NCBI RefSeq assembly: GCF_003313335.1
Contig: NZ_QMHP01000006.1
Location: 1 to 64,000 of the forward strand
Length of the DNA stretch: 64,000 nt
From: Pedobacter zeaxanthinifaciens
GTDB taxonomy: Bacteria > Bacteroidota > Bacteroidia > Sphingobacteriales > Sphingobacteriaceae
Reading direction: 5' to 3'
Positions within the stretch are counted from its first letter, which is position 1; each line of letters opens with the position of its first letter. Below, piece after piece: positions 1 to 8,278 of the stretch. A program made the position numbers and the translations under genes. The notes beneath the pieces are model-generated. The model was not told the DNA's origin. It saw nothing but the letters and a program-made list of their open reading frames with translations, and made no database searches.

Positions 1-21
1 CAATCTCTTTAAAACAAAAAA

Positions 22-43
22 GTCGGAAGAAAAATCTTCCGAC
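22..43 (-). terminator. rho-independent terminator of the sigma/anti-sigma operon
   Basis: A perfect 9-bp stem (GTCGGAAGA at 22-30, TCTTCCGAC at 35-43) has a 4-nt loop. Read on the minus strand it is followed by a T-run (TTTTTTGTTTT). It lies just past the stop codon of the anti-sigma gene. Confidence 0.8.
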
Positions 44-55
44 CATGACTGGAAA

Positions 56-553
56 TTATTCTCCCTTTTTTTGTACCTTTTTCAATCCTTTTCGGAGATA
101 AAAATCTAAATAAACCAATAGTAAACCTGCATTCACAAACACGAAAACCATCATTACCGTTGGATTAATTAGTTTGTCTATGTCAGCATCTAAATCAAAT
201 TGAATCAGTTTGCCAACCGTAAACTTTGCGGTAGCGAAGGCATAAACCAAAATCCCAAGCAATGTAATAGAGAAAAATCCGCCGATGGCATAAATAATAC
301 GGGAATCAACTCGAGTTTTTAGCTGGACAGGAGCAATTTCATGCTGCACTTTGTCCATTACGTTCCGCATAAATGACATGGAAGGTTCATCAATTTCCGT
401 TTCTGCGGCAATCATTTGATTTAATTCAAGCAATTGCTGATAAAGATTGCTGTACGCAGCATCAGTTGCTAGCTTAGCTTCGATAGCTAGTTTCTCGGTT
501 TCAGAGCAATTGCCATCAATATAGTTCCAAAGTTGTTCTTCTTGCATTGTCAT
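56..553 (-). CDS. putative anti-sigma factor, two-TM membrane protein
   Basis: This 165-aa protein has a soluble N-terminal part (residues 1-80) and two predicted membrane segments (about 85-107 and 131-150), with a basic C-terminal tail. The N-terminus (LWNYIDGNCSETEK) resembles the start of Bacteroidota anti-sigma factors, which bind and inactivate a partner sigma factor. No zinc-binding HxxxCxxC motif is visible. Its ATG overlaps the stop of the upstream ECF sigma gene by 4 nt (ATGA), which argues for translational coupling and a sigma/anti-sigma pair. The role is inferred mainly from this context. A second in-frame ATG lies two codons in. Confidence 0.7.
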   Translation of the reverse strand: MTMQEEQLWNYIDGNCSETEKLAIEAKLATDAAYSNLYQQLLELNQMIAAETEIDEPSMSFMRNVMDKVQHEIAPVQLKTRVDSRIIYAIGGFFSITLLGILVYAFATAKFTVGKLIQFDLDADIDKLINPTVMMVFVFVNAGLLLVYLDFYLRKGLKKVQKKGE

Positions 554-1131
554 ATTAACTCCTTTGTTTCATCTTTTAACAAAAATTGTAATTTATCTTT
601 CAAACGATGTCTCGCTCTATGCAGCTTCACCTTCACCGTGTTAGGATCCATGGCAAGCGCAATGCCAATTTCTTCTAAACTTTGCTCCGCTTTATAAAAA
701 AGTGTAATAATGGCAGCATCATCAGGCAAAAGCATAGCTATGGCTTCGTTTAAATACTTATAGTTAGATTTTCTTTCTACTAAATCAGCATCAAAAGCGT
801 TGTTGGTATTGGGCAACTGCAACACTTGTTCTTCATCATCAATAGAAGTCGAATTTAATTTTTTCTTTCGCAAATAGGTCATTGCCGTAGTATACGTGAT
901 GGTGTACAACCACGTTGAAAATTTAGAAGTTTGTTTGAAAGTTCCCAATGCTTTGTACGCTTTAATGAAGCAATCTTGAGCAATTTCTTCTGCATCTTCC
1001 CTATTTTTTGCAAAGCGCAAGGCCAAAGTAAAAACAAACCGTTGATGACGGCCCACCAACAGGGCATAATTAGCCGTATTTCCAGCTAAAATGGAGTTGA
1101 TGAGTTCTAAATCTGTGGCTATTTGCTGCAT
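550..1131 (-). CDS. ECF-type RNA polymerase sigma factor
   Basis: This 193-aa protein has the two-domain layout of ECF sigma factors. Region 2 (about residues 20-90) contains the DAEEIAQDCFIKAYKAL and FKQTSKFSTWLYTIT motifs for core binding and -10 recognition. Region 4 (about 130-185) contains SLEEIGIALAMDPNTVKVKLHRARHR-type helix-turn-helix residues. It would direct RNA polymerase to a small stress or envelope regulon. It is the first gene of a two-gene operon with the membrane anti-sigma gene, which it overlaps by 4 nt. The target promoters cannot be told from the sequence. Confidence 0.92.
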   Translation of the reverse strand: MQQIATDLELINSILAGNTANYALLVGRHQRFVFTLALRFAKNREDAEEIAQDCFIKAYKALGTFKQTSKFSTWLYTITYTTAMTYLRKKKLNSTSIDDEEQVLQLPNTNNAFDADLVERKSNYKYLNEAIAMLLPDDAAIITLFYKAEQSLEEIGIALAMDPNTVKVKLHRARHRLKDKLQFLLKDETKELI

Positions 1132-1302
1132 TACTTACTATGACGCAAAGTATTTAATTCGGGTTACAGCAATTTACAAATTTGTTTGGAGTAGGGTAAT
1201 TGGTTAATCGTGTAATTGATTAACCGGTTAACTGACTACACGTATGCTCTCCGCAATGCCTAATCATCTAAACCCGCAACCATAAATTATAAAACCATTA
1301 CA

Positions 1303-1629
1303 TTAATGCGAAACTGCCTTTAAGCCCACAATGGAACCTATTAATGTGATAATGAAAAACACCCGCCAAAAACTTACCGGATCTTTAAAAAAGAAAATGC
1401 CCATTAGTACGGTACCTACAGCTCCAACGCCAGTCCAAACTGCGTAAGCAGTACCTATGGGCAAAGTTTGTGTTGCTTTAATAAGCAAAAGCATGCTAAT
1501 AGTTAGCGATATTAAAAAGCCAGCAAACCACCAAGCTGCCTCTGTGCCAGAAGTTTCTTTTACTTTTCCTAAACAAGAGGCGAAGGCCACTTCAAATAAG
1601 CCTGCAATAATTAATATCACCCAATTCAT
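1303..1629 (-). CDS. gdx: SMR-family transporter, Gdx/SugE type
   Basis: This 108-aa protein has four transmembrane helices, the size of small multidrug resistance proteins, which work as antiparallel dimers exchanging protons for cations. The essential membrane Glu is in the FEVAFA segment (residue 13), and the LPIGTAYAVWTGVGAVGTVLMG block is the SugE/Gdx signature. Gdx proteins export guanidinium; related Qac proteins export quaternary ammonium compounds. One deviation is that the Trp usual after the Glu in Gdx is Phe here. No guanidine riboswitch is evident upstream. The Gdx assignment is by similarity, and a broader SMR substrate range is possible. Confidence 0.85.
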   Translation of the reverse strand: MNWVILIIAGLFEVAFASCLGKVKETSGTEAAWWFAGFLISLTISMLLLIKATQTLPIGTAYAVWTGVGAVGTVLMGIFFFKDPVSFWRVFFIITLIGSIVGLKAVSH

Positions 1630-1768
1630 TTCATTATTTATTTAGTGTACTGGCAAAATTAACTTTTTTAATGGCAGGGTGTAACCTATTTTTTTTTGAG
1701 GTTGTCATAGCTATCAGAACACGGTTCAGAGAAATTAAAAAGAATATTTAACAAAAAATTATAAAGTT

Positions 1769-2131
1769 ATGGGAGGCAAAGAATTAATACCAATTGTGCT
1801 ATTTATAGGCTCATTCTCCTTGGTTTTCGGCATCAGATATTTGATTAATAAAGAGAAGATGGCCATGATTGAAAGAGGAATTGATCCTGGACTTAGAAAA
1901 GCGACACCAAAACCATTTATCAGTTTAAAATTTGGGCTGTTATTGGTTGGACTAGGCTTAGGTTTATTAGTGGCATTATTTACAGTTAGAGGAGTTTTTG
2001 GAAGCGAAATGAAGGATGCAGAACAAGGACAGGCAGTAGCTATCTATTTCGGAAGTATTTTCATCTTCGGCGGTTTAGGTTTGATCACATCTTATGTGAT
2101 AGAGAAAAAGTGGCTTGACCAACAACCATAG
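1769..2131 (+). CDS. small membrane protein, DUF6249-like
   Basis: This 120-aa protein has three hydrophobic segments: residues 6-24, about 51-72 and about 90-110. A short cytoplasmic segment after the first (NKEKMAMIERGIDPG) is the recurring feature of the DUF6249 family of Bacteroidota. The family has no established biochemical role; members often sit near ECF sigma factor genes, as here. The ATG has a purine-rich leader, and the gene ends in a clear terminator. It is transcribed alone and divergently from the SMR gene. Confidence 0.7.
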   Translation: MGGKELIPIVLFIGSFSLVFGIRYLINKEKMAMIERGIDPGLRKATPKPFISLKFGLLLVGLGLGLLVALFTVRGVFGSEMKDAEQGQAVAIYFGSIFIFGGLGLITSYVIEKKWLDQQP

Positions 2132-2151
2132 TAATGAACTTCTATTTTAGG

Positions 2152-2184
2152 AAACCACGATGCTGTAGCACCGTGGTTTTTTCG
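2152..2184 (+). terminator. rho-independent terminator after the DUF6249-like gene
   Basis: The stem AAACCACG (2152-2159) pairs with CGTGGTTT (2172-2179). A smaller TGC/GCA inner pair lies inside, and a TTTTTT tract follows. It lies about 20 nt past the stop codon. Confidence 0.75.
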
Positions 2185-2248
2185 TTTTAGCGACGAATGC
2201 ATGGATTTCATCGTTGCGAAGGATAAGTTTGATCCTTTATATTCTGTA

Positions 2249-2281
2249 AGATTTGCGAAGTTTTAGAAACTTCGCAAATCT
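2249..2281. repeat. palindromic REP-like element, copy 1
   Basis: A perfect 15-bp inverted repeat (AGATTTGCGAAGTTT at 2249-2263, complement at 2267-2281) has a 3-nt TAG loop. It lies 11 nt past the topoisomerase stop codon. The core CGAAGTTT-T-x-G-AAACTTCG and the 15-3-15 layout recur at 15245-15277, so this is probably a dispersed element rather than a terminator. No T-run follows on either strand. Confidence 0.7.
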
Positions 2282-2292
2282 CCAAGCTATCA

Positions 2293-3342
2293 TTAAGCTT
2301 TACTGCTGTTCATCGCCTTGAGGAACTTGATCAGTACAGCTTCGTCATTTTTCAAGGCTTTTTTCTCATCAGCTTCCGTTACTGCAATTTTATTAAGGTA
2401 ACGTTTCAATTCGCCTTTCTCAAATGCTTCTAACACTAAGGGATAAACATAGGAACTTTTACAAACAGCACGGGTATTTCCCAGCTTAGCCGCTACGCAA
2501 TCTAATGCGGCAACTACATGTTTTTTTGCAGAAATCTCTGGGTTTTGGTTACTGCAAATAGCCAGCTGCCTCAAGGCTTCCAAAGTCCCGCCCCAAGTTC
2601 TAAAATCTTTTGCTGTAAAATCATCACCGGTAATTTCTTTAATATATTGGTTAATCATTCCCGAATCTACCGCTCTCCGTTCGTTGTATGCATCGTAGTA
2701 TTGGAAAAGATCCTGCCCCGGAATATCGCGGCTTTTTTTAACCAGTTTCACCAGGCGTTTATCAGTAAGTTTAACTTCTTGGCTCACCCCTTTTTTCCCA
2801 ACAAAACATAAAAATGTACCGTTAGATTTTTGCTTCAAATGCTTGTCCTTCAAAGTACTTAAGCCGTAGCTATTATAACTTTTTTCGTAAGCGGCCGTAC
2901 CAATTCGAATTAAAGTTTCCTGCAAAACTTTAACACAAAGCGCTAGTACTTTGCGTTCATCGAAATTGCGTCGACGTAAGTCTTTTTCCACTTGCAGCCT
3001 TGCTTTGGGTAGTGCCTTTCCAAACTCCAAAAGCCGGAAATATTTATGGTTTGATCTGCGGTTTACCCACTCTTGATGATAGCGATATTGCTTGCGTCCG
3101 GCGGCATCAACGCCAACAGCCTGTAGGTAGCCGTTTTTCTTTGGTGATATCCAAACGTTAGTCCAAGCTGGAGGTAAAACCAGTTTCTGTATGCGTTCCA
3201 GGGCAACAGCATCTGTAACCTTGTTTCCCTTATGATCTTCGTATTTGAACTTGCCAGGGGCGCCTTTACGGTAAATCCCTCCCTTTTCTGGACTAACAAA
3301 AACCAATTGACTATTATTAATGATATCAGCTGTGCTTACCAT
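2293..3342 (-). CDS. DNA topoisomerase IB, poxvirus-like
   Basis: This 349-aa protein has the size and order of bacterial TopIB, which relaxes supercoils through a 3'-phosphotyrosyl intermediate. The N-terminal domain has the LPPAWTNVWISPKKNGYLQA block. Catalytic-domain landmarks are LIRIGTAAYEKSYNSYGLSTL (Arg146, Lys165), DFRTWGGT (Arg248), KKHVV near 275, and the nucleophile Tyr298 in KSSYVYP. All members of the catalytic pentad appear present. The start is the ATG; the next genes upstream on the same strand are separate. TopIB is widespread in Pedobacter as an accessory enzyme. Confidence 0.93.
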   Translation of the reverse strand: MVSTADIINNSQLVFVSPEKGGIYRKGAPGKFKYEDHKGNKVTDAVALERIQKLVLPPAWTNVWISPKKNGYLQAVGVDAAGRKQYRYHQEWVNRRSNHKYFRLLEFGKALPKARLQVEKDLRRRNFDERKVLALCVKVLQETLIRIGTAAYEKSYNSYGLSTLKDKHLKQKSNGTFLCFVGKKGVSQEVKLTDKRLVKLVKKSRDIPGQDLFQYYDAYNERRAVDSGMINQYIKEITGDDFTAKDFRTWGGTLEALRQLAICSNQNPEISAKKHVVAALDCVAAKLGNTRAVCKSSYVYPLVLEAFEKGELKRYLNKIAVTEADEKKALKNDEAVLIKFLKAMNSSKA

Positions 3343-3447
3343 GATTGTTATTTATGGCAAAAACAACAATCAAGAGCAAATAGTTTTGTTGCTCGCTACG
3401 CGAAATTTAAAGGAGCTAAAATATTGATGTAAGCTAGTAATACACCC

Positions 3448-3876
3448 TTATCCTTGTGGTTTGGGCAAAATCGCTACTGTTAGTCGGCTTACGCAATTCA
3501 TTTTGCCTTTATCAGTATATAGTTTGATTTCCCAAAGATGCGTTTTTGCACCTATGTGAAGCGGCTTACATATGCCTTTCACCAAGCCACTGCTTACCGG
3601 CCTAATGTGATTGGCATTCACCTCTAAGCCAACGGCAATGTGCTTATCAGGATTAATGCACATATAAGATGCAATGCTCCCCAATGTTTCGGCCAAAACC
3701 ACCGAAGCTCCGCCATGCAAAATTCCTGCTGGCTGGTGCGTACGCTCATCAACCGGCATAGTAGCCACTAAATAATCGGCACCAACTTCAGTAAACTCAA
3801 TACCAAGTAATGCTCCAATATGGTTTTTAGGCCTACTATTTAATTGTTCAGGTGTAAATTCTTTGAACCAAATCAT
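3448..3876 (-). CDS. menI: hotdog-fold acyl-CoA thioesterase (MenI/YdiI-like)
   Basis: This 142-aa hotdog-fold protein is very similar in layout to E. coli YdiI/MenI. It shares MPVDERTHQP, HGGASVVLAETLGS with the catalytic Glu at residue 63, then CKPLHIGAKTHLWEI and CVSRLTVAIL. MenI hydrolyses 1,4-dihydroxy-2-naphthoyl-CoA during menaquinone synthesis, which suits a menaquinone-using Bacteroidota. No other men gene lies nearby, so a general thioesterase role is possible. It sits between DinB and TopIB genes on the same strand, with no overlap. Confidence 0.88.
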   Translation of the reverse strand: MIWFKEFTPEQLNSRPKNHIGALLGIEFTEVGADYLVATMPVDERTHQPAGILHGGASVVLAETLGSIASYMCINPDKHIAVGLEVNANHIRPVSSGLVKGICKPLHIGAKTHLWEIKLYTDKGKMNCVSRLTVAILPKPQG

Positions 3877-3938
3877 ATGTTAAGTTTAAAGCCAAAAATA
3901 AAAGTCAAAATGTAACCGTACAAACTTTACAAATTCGA

Positions 3939-4442
3939 CTATAAATATCTTTCTTCTATAATTTTTTGATGGTGAATTACATGCCCCGCTAACACGAAAA
4001 CTATGGCCCTAACGCTAATTTCTAAATCATTTGCCACGCCTTTTCTATTCAATTCTTCTTCATTTAAAGATTTAATCAAAAATAAATTGGCCTTTCTAAG
4101 TAATCCAAATTCTTCTGCCAAGTCTGCTAATTCGCTTTGCGAAAAATGAGCATGAGCTACATAGCTATCCTCATCAAAGCCTGGCAACGAAGCTTTTTCT
4201 CCTCTTGTAATACACATTAAACGGTACACCAATACGCGTTCCGTGTCAATCATGTGTCCAAGCAACTCTTTGATGGTCCACTTTCCGGGTGCATAGGCAT
4301 AATCTGCCTTAGCTTGTAAACCACGCATAAAGTTTGGGAAATCAGTTGCCTGTGCTGCTAGTGTTGTTATTACACTATCACCTACTAGGCTAATGTATTT
4401 TTCAGCCCAACGGGGATATTCTGGTGTTTGTGGTTGGTTCAT
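3939..4442 (-). CDS. DinB-family protein
   Basis: This 167-aa four-helix-bundle protein is of the DinB/YfiT type. Likely metal ligands are the His in ELLGHMIDTERVL and the two His of GHVIHHQKIIEER near the C-terminus. The family includes bacillithiol S-transferases and other metal-dependent thiol enzymes, but most members are uncharacterised. The start codon lies 41 nt inside the 3' end of the preceding histidine kinase gene on the same strand, so the two are probably co-transcribed. The substrate cannot be judged. Confidence 0.85.
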   Translation of the reverse strand: MNQPQTPEYPRWAEKYISLVGDSVITTLAAQATDFPNFMRGLQAKADYAYAPGKWTIKELLGHMIDTERVLVYRLMCITRGEKASLPGFDEDSYVAHAHFSQSELADLAEEFGLLRKANLFLIKSLNEEELNRKGVANDLEISVRAIVFVLAGHVIHHQKIIEERYL

Positions 4443-5631
4443 AAGTGATACTGCTTTTTAAAATGATGCGGAAGGTTGTTCCCTTTCCTATTTCTGATTC
4501 TTTTACGAAAATTTGTCCTCGGTGGTAATTCTCTACGATACGCTTGGTTAGCGATAAGCCCAAGCCCCATCCCCTTTTTCTGGTAGTGTAGCCCGGTTGA
4601 AAAACAGTGTCAAACTTCGATCGATGAATTCCCCTTCCAGTATCGGTAACATCAATAAACACCTCCTCTTTGGTGAGGTTTTCAATGATATTTACAGTAA
4701 TGGTACCATCGTTATCAATGGCGTTAACTGCGTTTTTCAACAAGTTTTCTATCACCCAATCAAATAAAGGAATCGATAACATGGCTCTTACTTGGGTATC
4801 ACCGGTAATTTGGAAGTTGATTTTTTCCGAAGCTCTTACTTTAAAATAATTCACAAAGTTATTGATAACCACAAAGACAACGTGATCTTCCAAAAGTGGC
4901 TTAGAACCTATTTTAGAGAAACGATCGGCAATGATTTCCAGGCGTTGAATGTCGTTTTCCATTTCCGCTACCAAGGGATCATCCTCGGCATCGAAACGGG
5001 TTTTGATGAGCTCTGTCCATGCCATTAGCGATGAAATGGGCGTACCTAGCTGGTGCGCAGTTTCCTTGGCCATACCTACCCAAACTTGATCTTGCTCAGC
5101 CCTCCTAGCGGCACTAAATCCAACGTAAGCAGTGAGTAAAAATAAAGCAATCACACCTAATTGTATGTAAGGGAAAAACCGTAGCTGCGTCAGCATACTC
5201 GAATCCTTATAGTAAGCAATGAGCGGCTCGTCGTCAATTCCTTTCATTTTTGCCGGCCTGTGCTGGTCTTTCATTTTACGCAACTGCTTTTCAAAATAAA
5301 GCGAATCGTATTGCTTGGCTTTGTTGTCTGGGTAAAATGTTTTGGTCGTATCTAAACCATCCCACAAATAAATAGAACCATCGGTTTTAGTGATGATTAC
5401 ATCCATTTTATTGTTCTTTTTAATGGTTTCGAAAACGTCTGTCAGCTGTTCGTTATCGTACATCAACATTCGCTGCTCGGCCACTTTAACCCAAAGTAAA
5501 AATTGGGTGGCTTCTTCCCTTTCCATCTTTTTAACGAAAAAATTGGTGTATACCACCGATGCTGCCCCAATAACGATGGCAAATATCAACAGGAAAAGTT
5601 TCCAACGTCGCTTTTTTTGGTAGGGATTCAT
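4402..5631 (-). CDS. membrane sensor histidine kinase
   Basis: This 409-aa protein has TM1 near residues 11-33 and TM2 near 155-180, flanking a periplasmic sensor region of about 120 aa with no recognised fold. The H-box is ETAHQLGTPISSLMAW, the N-box is VIENLLKNAVNAID, and the G-boxes are DTGRGIH and GWGLGLSL. The QLGTP variant of the H-box is common in Bacteroidota kinases of this type. I start at the ATG (MNPYQKKRR) rather than at a TTG six codons upstream. No cognate response regulator is adjacent, so it is an orphan kinase. The 3' end overlaps the DinB gene. Confidence 0.88.
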   Translation of the reverse strand: MNPYQKKRRWKLFLLIFAIVIGAASVVYTNFFVKKMEREEATQFLLWVKVAEQRMLMYDNEQLTDVFETIKKNNKMDVIITKTDGSIYLWDGLDTTKTFYPDNKAKQYDSLYFEKQLRKMKDQHRPAKMKGIDDEPLIAYYKDSSMLTQLRFFPYIQLGVIALFLLTAYVGFSAARRAEQDQVWVGMAKETAHQLGTPISSLMAWTELIKTRFDAEDDPLVAEMENDIQRLEIIADRFSKIGSKPLLEDHVVFVVINNFVNYFKVRASEKINFQITGDTQVRAMLSIPLFDWVIENLLKNAVNAIDNDGTITVNIIENLTKEEVFIDVTDTGRGIHRSKFDTVFQPGYTTRKRGWGLGLSLTKRIVENYHRGQIFVKESEIGKGTTFRIILKSSITYEPTTNTRISPLG

Positions 5632-5742
5632 TTGAGTTGCAAAATACAATATCAGAACGGAAAAACTACAAAACCATTGTGCTTTTTCAAAAGTGTAATC
5701 GCTTCCTTGCCCATCAAAAAGACATAAAACCGAAGAAAAACA

Positions 5743-5750
5743 TATCTTTG
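5743..5750 (+). promoter_or_regulatory. candidate -7 box (TATCTTTG) for gltX
   Basis: TATCTTTG exactly fits the Bacteroidota -7 consensus TAnnTTTG and lies 63 nt before the gltX ATG in the divergent intergenic region. No well-spaced -33 TTTG is visible, so the assignment is tentative. Confidence 0.35.
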
Positions 5751-5813
5751 CGCTGGCAAAAGATGGAAGTTTTAGTATCCCATCTAAGCCAACACTACAT
5801 GCTTAACATAACC

Positions 5814-7325
5814 ATGAACAAAGAAGTTAGAGTAAGATTTGCGCCAAGCCCAACCGGAGGCTTACATTTAGGAGGTGTTAGGACCGCCCTTTTCAACTAC
5901 TTATTTGCTAAAAAACATAACGGAACTTTTATTTTACGGGTTGAAGATACCGATCAAACCCGTTTTGTGGAGGGAGCCGAAGAATACATTGTAGATTGCT
6001 TAGCGTGGTGCGGTATTGCTCCCGATGAAAGCCCACAAAAACCCGGTGCTTTTGGCCCGTACAGACAAAGCGAACGCAAGCCAAGTTACCGTCAATATGC
6101 CGAGCAATTGGTTAACAGCGGCTATGCTTACTACGCCTTTGATACAGCCGAAGAGCTTACCGCAAAACGAGCACAAGAGCCAAATTTCTTATACGGTCAA
6201 AAAAGCCGCATGCAAATGCGCAACTCATTAACACTTACACAAAGTGAAGTTAGTGAGCTTTTGGCACAAAATGCACCACATGTAATTCGTATTAAAATGC
6301 CTGCTAACGAGCAAGTAACATTTACGGACATGATTAGGGGCGAAGTAACTTTTGACACCAATTTGGTTGATGATAAAGTGTTACTTAAAGCAGACGGCAT
6401 GCCTACTTATCACCTAGCAGTGGTGGTGGACGACCGTGCCATGCAAATTTCACATATTTTTAGAGGGGAAGAATGGCTGCCATCTGCACCAATACATTTA
6501 TTGCTTTGGGAATATTTGGGCTGGGGCGATGAAATGCCTAATTGGGCACACTTGCCGCTAATTTTAAAGCCTGATGGCAATGGTAAGCTCAGCAAACGCG
6601 ATGGCGATAGACTGGGTTTCCCGGTTTATGCCATGAACTGGACTGATCCCAAAACTGGAGATTTGACCAAAGGATTTAAGGAACTAGGCTTTATGCCTGA
6701 AGCTTTCGTGAACCTTTTGGCATTGTTGGGTTGGAATGATGGAACGGATAAAGAAATTTTCACGCTAAACGAATTAATTGATAGCTTCAGCGTTGAGCGA
6801 ATCAGTAAAGCGGGAGCCAAATTCGATTTTGAAAAAGCAAAATGGTTCAACCACGAGTGGATTAAAAATTCGCCTGTTGAGCAGTTAATTGCAAACGTGC
6901 AAACGGAACTTAGTAGCGCTGGGATAACAGTTACAGATGGTGAAAAATTGGCAACAGCCATAGCATTGGTAAAAGATAGGTGCACTTTACTGTCTGATTT
7001 TGTGAGCCAGTTGGGCTATTTCTTTGTGGCACCGCAGGATTACGACATATCTGCCATTGCGCCCAAATGGACTGCCGAAAAAACCAATTTCTTTGAAACT
7101 TTTGCACAAACTTTAAATATAGATGCTAGCGCTGCAGAATTAGAAACTGAATTTAAAGCCCTAGCGGAAAGCAAATCCTTAAAAGCCGGCGAAGTGATGT
7201 TGCCTTTGCGTATGATGTTGGTTGGCGGCAAATTTGGTCCTGGTGTTTTCGATATCGTTAAGTTTCTAGGAAAAGAAGAAACACAAAAAAGAATTGCCTA
7301 CTGTTTGTCAAAACTTAATGCTTAG
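5814..7325 (+). CDS. gltX: glutamyl-tRNA synthetase
   Basis: This class I aminoacyl-tRNA synthetase charges tRNA-Glu. The 503-aa length is typical when it starts at the ATG of MNKEVRVRFAPSPTGGLHLG. The open frame runs 59 codons further upstream, but that part has no family similarity. The HIGH-equivalent is GGLHLGG (residues 15-21), and the KMSKS-equivalent is KLSKRDGD near residue 257. Other Rossmann-domain motifs include RVEDTDQTR and HLPLILKPDG. The C-terminal anticodon-binding region is complete. It is a stand-alone housekeeping gene followed 30 nt later by a metallopeptidase gene. Confidence 0.97.
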   Translation: MNKEVRVRFAPSPTGGLHLGGVRTALFNYLFAKKHNGTFILRVEDTDQTRFVEGAEEYIVDCLAWCGIAPDESPQKPGAFGPYRQSERKPSYRQYAEQLVNSGYAYYAFDTAEELTAKRAQEPNFLYGQKSRMQMRNSLTLTQSEVSELLAQNAPHVIRIKMPANEQVTFTDMIRGEVTFDTNLVDDKVLLKADGMPTYHLAVVVDDRAMQISHIFRGEEWLPSAPIHLLLWEYLGWGDEMPNWAHLPLILKPDGNGKLSKRDGDRLGFPVYAMNWTDPKTGDLTKGFKELGFMPEAFVNLLALLGWNDGTDKEIFTLNELIDSFSVERISKAGAKFDFEKAKWFNHEWIKNSPVEQLIANVQTELSSAGITVTDGEKLATAIALVKDRCTLLSDFVSQLGYFFVAPQDYDISAIAPKWTAEKTNFFETFAQTLNIDASAAELETEFKALAESKSLKAGEVMLPLRMMLVGGKFGPGVFDIVKFLGKEETQKRIAYCLSKLNA

Positions 7326-7355
7326 TTTGTTGTTTGATTTCAAATATATCATGCT

Positions 7356-8198
7356 ATGCAATGGTTTGGAAAAGGTAGCGACAACATAGAGGATGGTCGC
7401 GGCGGTGGTGGCAAGCTAGCTCTTGGCGGCGGTTTGGGCATCATTGTAGTTTTAATTGGGTTGTTTTTTGGGCAAGATTTAACGGGCTTGGTAAGCCAGT
7501 TACCTGTTGCATCCGACCAAGCTAATGTGACAACTGGAAGTTCTCCAAACGATGATCCGCAGAAAAAATTTGTAAGCGGCGTACTAGAATCAACCGAACA
7601 AGTTTGGGACGCCCAATTTGAACAGATGGGCTTACAGTACCAGCATCCTACACTACGCATGTTTACCGATGGTGTACAAACAGCATGTGGCGGTGCTTCA
7701 TCGGCAGTAGGGCCTTTTTACTGCCCTGCGGATAGCAAAGTTTACATTGACCTTTCATTTTTTGAGGAGCTAAAAACCAGATTTGGTGCCGCCGGCGATT
7801 TTGCCCAAGCCTACGTAATTGCTCATGAAGTTGGCCACCATGTACAAAATCTTTTGGGCACTTCCGAAAAAGTACAGCAAGCCCGTGGTAGGCTAAGCGA
7901 AAAAGAGTACAATAAACTTTCGGTAATGTTGGAGCTACAGGCCGATTTTTACGCCGGTTTATGGGCCCATCATGCGCAAAACTTAAAAGATTTTAGGCTT
8001 GACCCTGGAGATTTGGAAGAAGCCTTAACCGCAGCCAATGCCATTGGTGATGACAAACTTCAAAAACAAGCTACTGGACAGGTAGTTCCAGACTCCTTTA
8101 CACATGGCAGCTCTGCCCAACGCATGTATTGGTTTAAAAAAGGTTTTGAAACAGGAGCCATCAATCAGGGAGATACTTTTAACTCTGAAAGATTTTGA
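7356..8198 (+). CDS. YpfJ-family neutral zinc metallopeptidase
   Basis: This 280-aa protein has a Gly-rich N-terminal segment (DNIEDGRGGGG) and one membrane segment (about 27-47), so the catalytic domain is probably anchored and periplasmic. The zinc site HEVGHHVQ is near residue 157, with LQADFYAGLWAHH downstream supplying the third ligand. Conserved family blocks include CGGASSAVGPFYCPADSKVYID and GSSAQRMYWFKKGF at the C-terminus. These match the putative neutral zinc metallopeptidase family (YpfJ, Pfam PF04228). The natural substrate is unknown. Confidence 0.92.
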   Translation: MQWFGKGSDNIEDGRGGGGKLALGGGLGIIVVLIGLFFGQDLTGLVSQLPVASDQANVTTGSSPNDDPQKKFVSGVLESTEQVWDAQFEQMGLQYQHPTLRMFTDGVQTACGGASSAVGPFYCPADSKVYIDLSFFEELKTRFGAAGDFAQAYVIAHEVGHHVQNLLGTSEKVQQARGRLSEKEYNKLSVMLELQADFYAGLWAHHAQNLKDFRLDPGDLEEALTAANAIGDDKLQKQATGQVVPDSFTHGSSAQRMYWFKKGFETGAINQGDTFNSERF

Positions 8199-8214
8199 AA
8201 GCATCTGAAAACTA

Positions 8215-8257
8215 ATTGGAATAAAGCTATAAGTTTTAAATAAAATTTTATTCCAAT
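8215..8257. terminator. candidate AT-rich terminator hairpin after the YpfJ-type gene
   Basis: ATTGGAATAAA (8215-8225) pairs with TTTATTCCAAT (8247-8257) in an 11-bp stem with a 21-nt AT-rich loop. It is followed by CAATTTTATTT. The position between two genes fits termination, but the long loop and broken T-run make this weak. Confidence 0.4.
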
Positions 8258-8278
8258 CAATTTTATTTACATTTGGAA

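Noticed and set aside
1195..1240. TTAACC-rich inverted stretches (also near 40180-40215) as a defined repeat
   Set aside because: The units are short and A/T-rich, and alignment between the two places is poor. I cannot separate this from chance.
1630..1768. Guanidine riboswitch upstream of the Gdx-like gene
   Set aside because: I could not find the conserved guanidine-I or -III pairing in the short divergent region. The gene seems to have an ordinary leader.
5637..5813. 59-codon N-terminal extension of gltX
   Set aside because: It has no similarity to glutamyl-tRNA synthetases, spans the divergent promoter region, and the ATG at 5814 gives the normal length.
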